In this document: one piece after another, positions 6,807 through 10,596 of the stretch
Position numbering within the stretch: the stretch's first letter is position 1
Layout: every line of letters starts with the position of its first letter
From: Bacteroidota bacterium
Lineage (GTDB): Bacteria > Bacteroidota > Bacteroidia > Bacteroidales > UBA1556
NCBI GenBank assembly: GCA_003648395.1
Contig: QMPB01000098.1
Coordinates: 1 to 10,596, forward strand
Reading direction: 5' to 3'
DNA: 10,596 nucleotides
Made by a program: the position numbers and the translations under genes
The notes under the pieces: generated by a model
Databases searched by the model: none
What the model saw: only the letters and a program-made list of their open reading frames with translations
What the model was told of the DNA's origin: nothing

Positions 6807-9083
6807 ATGAGAAAGATATCTTTACTATTGTTATTTATGGTAACAACTTATTTTGCTGTTGCACAGTCTGGTTGGGAAAGTTTGTCTAGCAATTACACAA
6901 ATTCTTTGAATGATGTAATAGTACTTAATGATACAGCAGCAATTTGTGTTGGAGGAAACACGAGCATTGGCCATGTATTAGGTACAGGAAATACAGGAAA
7001 TACTTGGACTTCAAGTGTAGTTTCTACTGCTTCATTAAATGCTGCAGCAACATCAACTACTGGTTTATGGGTTGTTGGGGATTTAGGAAAAATGTATTAT
7101 TCAAGCAATGGCACTACATGGACTGCAGCAACTTCAGGAACAACATCAAACTTAAATGATATACAATTTCCAACTTCTACTACAGCTTATGTAGTTGGAG
7201 ATGGAGGTGTAGTGAGAAAGACAACAAATAGCGGAATGACATGGTCGAATCCTGTTAGTGGAGGAACTACAACAAAAAACTTAAACTCAGTAGCCCTTTT
7301 TAATGATTCAGTGGGAGTTATAGGAGGAATCTATGGTCCTTTCCAAGGTTTTACAAAAAAGACAGTTTCTGGAGCTAGTTACTTTGGCGCTGATGTTTCT
7401 TTTTTAGGAGAGACAAATGATATTTACTTTATTAGTCCATCATTAGGATATATGGTTTGTTCGTCAGGAAATATAAAGAAAACGATAGACGGTGGTACTT
7501 CTTGGACTTCCGTTACCAGTGGAGTAACCGTTAATCTTAATGCAATAAGTTTTGCAGATGCTAATTATGGTTATATTGTTGGTGATGGCGGCACAATTCT
7601 TAAAACTACTGATGGCGGTATAAATTGGGTTCAGCAATCTTCTTCTACAACACAAAATTTATATGGTGTTAGTGCATTAGATAGTAATATTGTTTATGCA
7701 GTGGGGGCTAGTGGCACTATTATTAGAACTCTTTCAGGTGGTGCATATTTGAATGTTGAAATAAATGACGATACTGTTTATTGCAATGGCTATACAAACT
7801 TAATAGCTCATACTTCTTATTCGGGTAATGGTAATCTTAGTTTTACATGGGCTAGTTCTCCAAATTTGAGTAGTACTAATGATTCTCTTGCTACAGCAGG
7901 ACCTTTAACAGTTGCAGAGACGTTTTATGTAACAGTTACCGATGGTAATATGACTGCTACAGATTCTGCGGTTGTAAGTATTGAAGCTCTTCCTCCTGAT
8001 TCAATATGTTTAGTTACTGTTGATGAGGTTTTGGGTTCAAACGTTGTTGTTTTTGAAAAACATATTCAAGGAGCCATAGATTATTATAATATTTATGCAG
8101 AATCTTCAGTTGCAGGAGTATACGATTCAATTGGTTTTATTCCTGCTGATTCTGCTGGCGTTTTCGTTGATGCAAATTCTAATCCAGCAGTTCAGTCATA
8201 TTCATATAAAATTTCCACTATAGATTCTTGCGGTAATGAAAGTGTTTATAGCGATGCTCATAGAACAATGCATTTATCTATTAATCAAGGAGCTGGAAGT
8301 AGTTGGAATTTAATTTGGAATTTCTATGAAGGAATAGCTGTTCAAACATATCGTATTTGGAGAGCAGATACTTCTATGAATTGGGTAAAAATAGATTCTG
8401 TTCCAGGTACTAATTCTTCATATACTGATTTAACACCTCCTGCTGGTGGACTATATTATCAAGTAGAAATAATTAGCCCATATATATGTCAACCATATAA
8501 TTATAAAGCAAATACTAATTATAATACTAGTAGGTCAAATACAGCCAATAATGGTATGGTAAACCCTCTACTTAGTGCAGATTTCTCAGCTGATGTTACT
8601 ATTGGTAATGTGCCTTTTGATGTTCAGTTTTCAAATCAAACTACTGGTATGCCTACATCAATTTTTTGGGATTTTGGAGATGGAAGTACTTCCACAGACT
8701 CTAATCCTATACATACGTATACTGTTGAAGGACTTTATACTGTAAAGTTATTAGTTAGCGATGCTACTACTGCAGATAGTATTGTTAAAATAGATTATAT
8801 AGATGCCTCACCTAACGGTTTGAACGAAAATAGTGCGATTAATAATATTGCAATATTTCCAAATCCAATGAGTGATAATCAATCATTATTTGTAAAGCAT
8901 GATGGTGTTGTTATTGAAAAAATACAAATAATGGACATACTAGGTAAAACAGTTGATTTTAATTTGAATAGCTCAGGAAATACTAGTCAAGTTAGATTTA
9001 ATAGTATTTCTAAAGGAATTTATTTTATCAGTTTCTATAATAATAATGGGTTAATTCTTCAAAAGAAATTTATAGTAAGATAA
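6807..9083 (+). CDS. Secreted YCF48-like propeller / Fn3 / PKD protein with T9SS sorting domain
   Basis: The 758-residue exported protein begins with a signal peptide (MRKISLLLLFMVTTYFAVAQ, 1-20). Residues 30-310 form YCF48/BNR-like propeller repeats with the recurring pattern VxGDxGxxxKTTxxGxxW: 88-105, 128-146 (VVGDGGVVRKTTNSGMTW), 219-233, 257-274 (IVGDGGTILKTTDGGINW) and 298-307. An Ig-like segment follows (about 315-395), then two Fn3-like segments (about 400-490 and 495-560), and a PKD domain (590-667) with the family's FWDFGDGSTS core. The last 80 residues (IFPNPMSDN..., ILGKTV, GIYFISF, KKFIVR) are a T9SS type A sorting domain, so the protein should cross the outer membrane and be surface-anchored or released. 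No catalytic motif is visible; a binding or adhesion role is an inference. Its own terminator follows, so it is probably monocistronic. Confidence 0.9.
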   Translation: MRKISLLLLFMVTTYFAVAQSGWESLSSNYTNSLNDVIVLNDTAAICVGGNTSIGHVLGTGNTGNTWTSSVVSTASLNAAATSTTGLWVVGDLGKMYYSSNGTTWTAATSGTTSNLNDIQFPTSTTAYVVGDGGVVRKTTNSGMTWSNPVSGGTTTKNLNSVALFNDSVGVIGGIYGPFQGFTKKTVSGASYFGADVSFLGETNDIYFISPSLGYMVCSSGNIKKTIDGGTSWTSVTSGVTVNLNAISFADANYGYIVGDGGTILKTTDGGINWVQQSSSTTQNLYGVSALDSNIVYAVGASGTIIRTLSGGAYLNVEINDDTVYCNGYTNLIAHTSYSGNGNLSFTWASSPNLSSTNDSLATAGPLTVAETFYVTVTDGNMTATDSAVVSIEALPPDSICLVTVDEVLGSNVVVFEKHIQGAIDYYNIYAESSVAGVYDSIGFIPADSAGVFVDANSNPAVQSYSYKISTIDSCGNESVYSDAHRTMHLSINQGAGSSWNLIWNFYEGIAVQTYRIWRADTSMNWVKIDSVPGTNSSYTDLTPPAGGLYYQVEIISPYICQPYNYKANTNYNTSRSNTANNGMVNPLLSADFSADVTIGNVPFDVQFSNQTTGMPTSIFWDFGDGSTSTDSNPIHTYTVEGLYTVKLLVSDATTADSIVKIDYIDASPNGLNENSAINNIAIFPNPMSDNQSLFVKHDGVVIEKIQIMDILGKTVDFNLNSSGNTSQVRFNSISKGIYFISFYNNNGLILQKKFIVR

Positions 9084-9101
9084 CAATATAATATATATTC
9101 T

Positions 9102-9135
9102 AAAAAGCCTACAATATAGTGTTGTAGGCTTTTTT
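9102..9135 (+). terminator. Intrinsic terminator after the T9SS protein gene
   Basis: AAAAAGCCTACAA (9102-9114) and TTGTAGGCTTTTT (9122-9134) form a perfect 13-bp inverted repeat with a 7-nt loop, followed by one more T. It begins 18 nt after the stop codon at 9083. The A-run on the left may let it work in both directions. Confidence 0.85.
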
Positions 9136-9141
9136 GCTTTA

Positions 9142-9249
9142 CTTTTGTTTTGCTGGCCAAAAGGAGCTGTATCAGCAAGTATTATGAGGTGGATGGAATA
9201 TGATAATGCATTTTTTCTAAAGGGTGGTATTGAAAAATATAGTCGTTAA
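9142..9249 (+). pseudogene. Possible relic of a rhodanese-domain C-terminus
   Basis: An open frame ending at TAA (9247-9249) reads FCWPKGAVSASIMRW then MEYDNAFFLKGGIEKYS. This resembles the end of a rhodanese domain: an active-site-loop-like Cys, an SA(x)n helix, a GY/DN turn and the FxLKGGIxxY signature. Cys to GG is 24 residues, close to the family's roughly 26. The frame has no plausible full-length start: it runs directly into the T-tract of the preceding terminator, and the first ATG (9184) would leave only 21 codons. If the resemblance is real, this is the tail of a deleted gene; chance is the alternative. The rest of the 9084-9407 gap holds the terminator, a 7-bp inverted repeat at 9269-9287 and the promoter box at 9333. 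Confidence 0.35.
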
Positions 9250-9332
9250 TAAATCAGTTAATAATTGATATTTTCCAACTGAAAATACAAAAAAGAACAA
9301 CTGTTGTAAATTAATTACAATTAAAATTAAAT

Positions 9333-9340
9333 TATATTTG
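9333..9340 (+). promoter_or_regulatory. Bacteroidota -7 box upstream of the threonine dehydrogenase gene
   Basis: TATATTTG matches the Bacteroidota -7 consensus TAnnTTTG exactly and lies 67 nt before the ATG at 9408. The nearest upstream TTG (9304-9306) is 26 nt away, longer than the usual 19-20, so the -33 box is weak or missing. A TTGTAA-N5-TTACAA inverted repeat (9304-9320) sits where a -33 element or an operator would lie. Confidence 0.45.
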
Positions 9341-9407
9341 CTGCGAACTTGAGATTTCTATTATTAATAGGTTTCTACTTTATTTAAACACCTAATTTAT
9401 TATAGCA

Positions 9408-10352
9408 ATGAAAAACATTTTAGTTATTGGATGTGCTGGTCAAATTGGCACAGAGCTTACCATGGAATTGAGAAAAATCTATGGTAATAATAATGTTATT
9501 GCTACCGACTTAAAAGAAGGTCCTAAGGTTATTACTGAAAGTGGACCTTTTGAGCATCTTGATATATTAGATAGAGAAGGTTTACAATCTATAGTAAAGA
9601 AGTATAAAATTGATGGAATTGTAAATCTAGCCGCAATATTATCAGCAGTTGGAGAGCAAAATCCAATGTTAGCATGGAATGTAAATATGAATGGTTTAAT
9701 TAATGTTTTGGAGGTTGCAAAAGAGAATAATATTGATAGAATACTTACACCAAGCTCAATAGCTGCTTTTGGTCCAGAAACACCAGCTGATAATACTCCA
9801 CAAGAAACAATACTTAAGCCACGTACAATGTATGGAATTACAAAAGTTGCTGGTGAATTATTGGGTGATTATTATGTTAATAAGTACGGAATGGATGTTC
9901 GTGGATTAAGATACCCAGGCATTATTTCTCACGAAGCTTTACCAGGAGGAGGAACAACTGATTATGCTGTTGCAATATATTATGATGCAATAAAATATGG
10001 TAAGTATACTAGCTTTGTTAAGAAGGATACAAAATTACCTATGATGTATATGGAGGATTGCCTTAACGCAACTATTCAGTTATTTCAAGTAAATAAAGAG
10101 AATTTAAAACATCATTCAGACTTTAATGTTGGTGCTATGAGTTTTGATGTTGAGGAGTTAGCTAATTCTATAAAAAAGTATATTCCAGAGTTTCAGATTG
10201 AATACAAACCAGATTATAGACAAGAGATAGCTGATACTTGGCCTAATAGTATTGATGATAGTGCCGCTAGAGAAGAATGGGGCTGGAAACCAAAATATGA
10301 TTTGGATGCTATGACTAAAGATATGCTTAAACATATTAAAGCAAAATCTTAA
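9408..10352 (+). CDS. SDR-type L-threonine 3-dehydrogenase (NAD-dependent epimerase/dehydratase family)
   Basis: The 314-residue extended short-chain dehydrogenase is of usual length for this group. The Rossmann motif is GCAGQIG (8-14), Asp34 ends the second strand as expected for NAD binding, and the catalytic set is TPSSIAAFGP (Ser116/Ser117 region) with Tyr142 and Lys146 in MYGITK. The sequence around RYPGIIS (168-174), the glycine-rich GGGTTDYAV (180-188) and the WGWKPKYDLDAMTKDML ending match the SDR-type threonine dehydrogenases of Bacteroidota and animals, distinct from the zinc-dependent Tdh of E. coli. The reaction is L-threonine + NAD to 2-amino-3-ketobutyrate, which glycine C-acetyltransferase (Kbl) turns into glycine and acetyl-CoA; no kbl is in the window. 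A related epimerase specificity is less likely. The gene appears monocistronic, with its own promoter box and terminator. Confidence 0.85.
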   Translation: MKNILVIGCAGQIGTELTMELRKIYGNNNVIATDLKEGPKVITESGPFEHLDILDREGLQSIVKKYKIDGIVNLAAILSAVGEQNPMLAWNVNMNGLINVLEVAKENNIDRILTPSSIAAFGPETPADNTPQETILKPRTMYGITKVAGELLGDYYVNKYGMDVRGLRYPGIISHEALPGGGTTDYAVAIYYDAIKYGKYTSFVKKDTKLPMMYMEDCLNATIQLFQVNKENLKHHSDFNVGAMSFDVEELANSIKKYIPEFQIEYKPDYRQEIADTWPNSIDDSAAREEWGWKPKYDLDAMTKDMLKHIKAKS

Positions 10353-10390
10353 ATTGGTTTATTATATTTGATTATTATTACAACCATATA

Positions 10391-10435
10391 ATAAAAGAAC
10401 CCTTGTAACCCATTGAATTACAAGGGTTCTTTTAT
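10391..10435. terminator. Intrinsic terminator after the threonine dehydrogenase gene
   Basis: A perfect 18-bp inverted repeat (10391-10408 and 10418-10435), with core AGAACCCTTGTAA/TTACAAGGGTTCT and a 9-nt loop, has A-rich left and T-rich right flanks. It starts 38 nt after the stop. It can also serve the minus-strand gene entering from the right edge. Confidence 0.85.
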
Positions 10436-10468
10436 TTGCATTCTTTTTAACAGAACACGGTTAATTGC

Positions 10469-10533
10469 ACTCTAAGGTTGACGCATATGCGACACATCGG
10501 GATCAGGTGTTCTAACCATCTGAGCTAAAGAGT
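10469..10533 (-). other. Degraded tRNA-like sequence
   Basis: Read on the minus strand, ACTCTTTAGCTCAGATGG followed by TTAGAACACCTGATC has the layout of a tRNA 5' half: acceptor strand, T8 A9, D-stem GCTC, a GG-containing D-loop, GAAC and the start of an anticodon arm. About 65 nt on, AGAGT (10473-10469) can pair with ACTCT (10533-10529) to close an acceptor-like stem. There is no proper 7-nt anticodon loop and no GGTTCRANNCC T-arm; instead the 3' half holds the palindrome CGCATATGCG (10482-10491). It is therefore not a functional tRNA but a remnant or a tRNA-mimicking 3' UTR. It starts immediately after the stop codon of the adjacent gene. Confidence 0.4.
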
Positions 10534-10596
10534 TTAATCTTGCTCAAATTCTTTCCATCCTTCATTAATCAGTTTTTGAATAAAAGTTCTACTCTT
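10534..10596 (-). CDS. C-terminal end of an unidentified protein, possibly single-domain GIY-YIG (partial)
   Basis: Entering from the right edge on the minus strand, 20 codons read KSRTFIQKLINEGWKEFEQD and end with TAA at 10536-10534. The basic KSRxFIxxLI run resembles the C-terminal helix that follows the KKxKSRxxI motif in small single-domain GIY-YIG nuclease-like proteins of Bacteroidota, but the GIY-YIG signature itself is outside the window, so this is a guess. The stop codon abuts the tRNA-like sequence. Too little is visible to assign a function. Confidence 0.4.
   Translation of the reverse strand, partial: KSRTFIQKLINEGWKEFEQD

Noticed and set aside
6944..7655. Short ORFs on both strands inside the T9SS protein gene
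   Set aside because: They lie within the propeller-repeat coding sequence and have low-complexity or odd composition; shadow frames.
9269..9287. Inverted repeat TATTTTC-N5-GAAAATA in the gap before the threonine dehydrogenase gene
   Set aside because: The arms are 7 bp and AT-rich with no T-tract; expected by chance at this base composition.
10363..10370. TATATTTG box, identical to the one at 9333-9340
   Set aside because: It lies just after the threonine dehydrogenase stop and before a terminator with no plus-strand gene following, so it is probably a chance match in AT-rich DNA.
10469..10534. Functional tRNA gene on the minus strand
   Set aside because: It lacks a 7-nt anticodon loop with flanking 5-bp stem and has no TTCRANN T-arm, so only a tRNA-like remnant is called.

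Overview
The window looks like a piece of an AT-rich Bacteroidota chromosome. The evidence is a C-terminal type IX secretion (T9SS) sorting domain on the 758-residue secreted protein, a DUF4271 membrane protein next to a Bacteroidota-type uroporphyrinogen-III synthase, a propeller/Y_Y_Y sensor of the kind common in this phylum, a TAnnTTTG-type promoter box, and weak or absent Shine-Dalgarno sequences. A gliding-clade or Marinilabiliales-like lineage would fit, but the genus cannot be told from the sequence.

Left end (1-1461, + strand): the last 54 codons of a WlbB/WbpD-type acetyltransferase, followed by wlbA, a sugar-nucleotide 3-dehydrogenase. Both belong to the pathway making UDP-2,3-diacetamido-uronic acids for LPS or capsule. 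The gap between them holds a degenerate inverted repeat and the first copy of a structured interspersed repeat that runs to within about 20 nt of the wlbA start. wlbA ends at a perfect 21-bp bidirectional terminator hairpin.

Middle (1493-6519, - strand): a second copy of the same structured repeat, then a three-gene minus-strand unit read from right to left: a 1092-residue propeller-Y_Y_Y-TM-SpoIIE phosphatase, a DUF4271 six-helix membrane protein 4 nt downstream, and hemD. The first and last of these start with TTG. The grouping links a periplasmic sensor phosphatase with a haem-biosynthesis gene.

Right (6807-10596): divergent from the sensor is a secreted YCF48-like propeller/Fn3/PKD protein with a T9SS sorting domain and its own terminator. 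Behind it lies a short open stretch that resembles the end of a rhodanese domain without a start, probably a gene relic. An SDR-type L-threonine 3-dehydrogenase follows, with a perfect TATATTTG box upstream and a perfect 18-bp terminator downstream. At the right edge, on the minus strand, the last 20 codons of an unknown small protein (possibly single-domain GIY-YIG) run directly into a degraded tRNA-like sequence.

No CRISPR array, intact transposase, complete tRNA or rRNA was seen. The most notable item that does not correspond to a gene is the pair of structured repeats flanking wlbA. Their outer arms are conserved, while a second short helix differs in sequence but keeps its pairing, and its order relative to the outer arms is pseudoknot-like.
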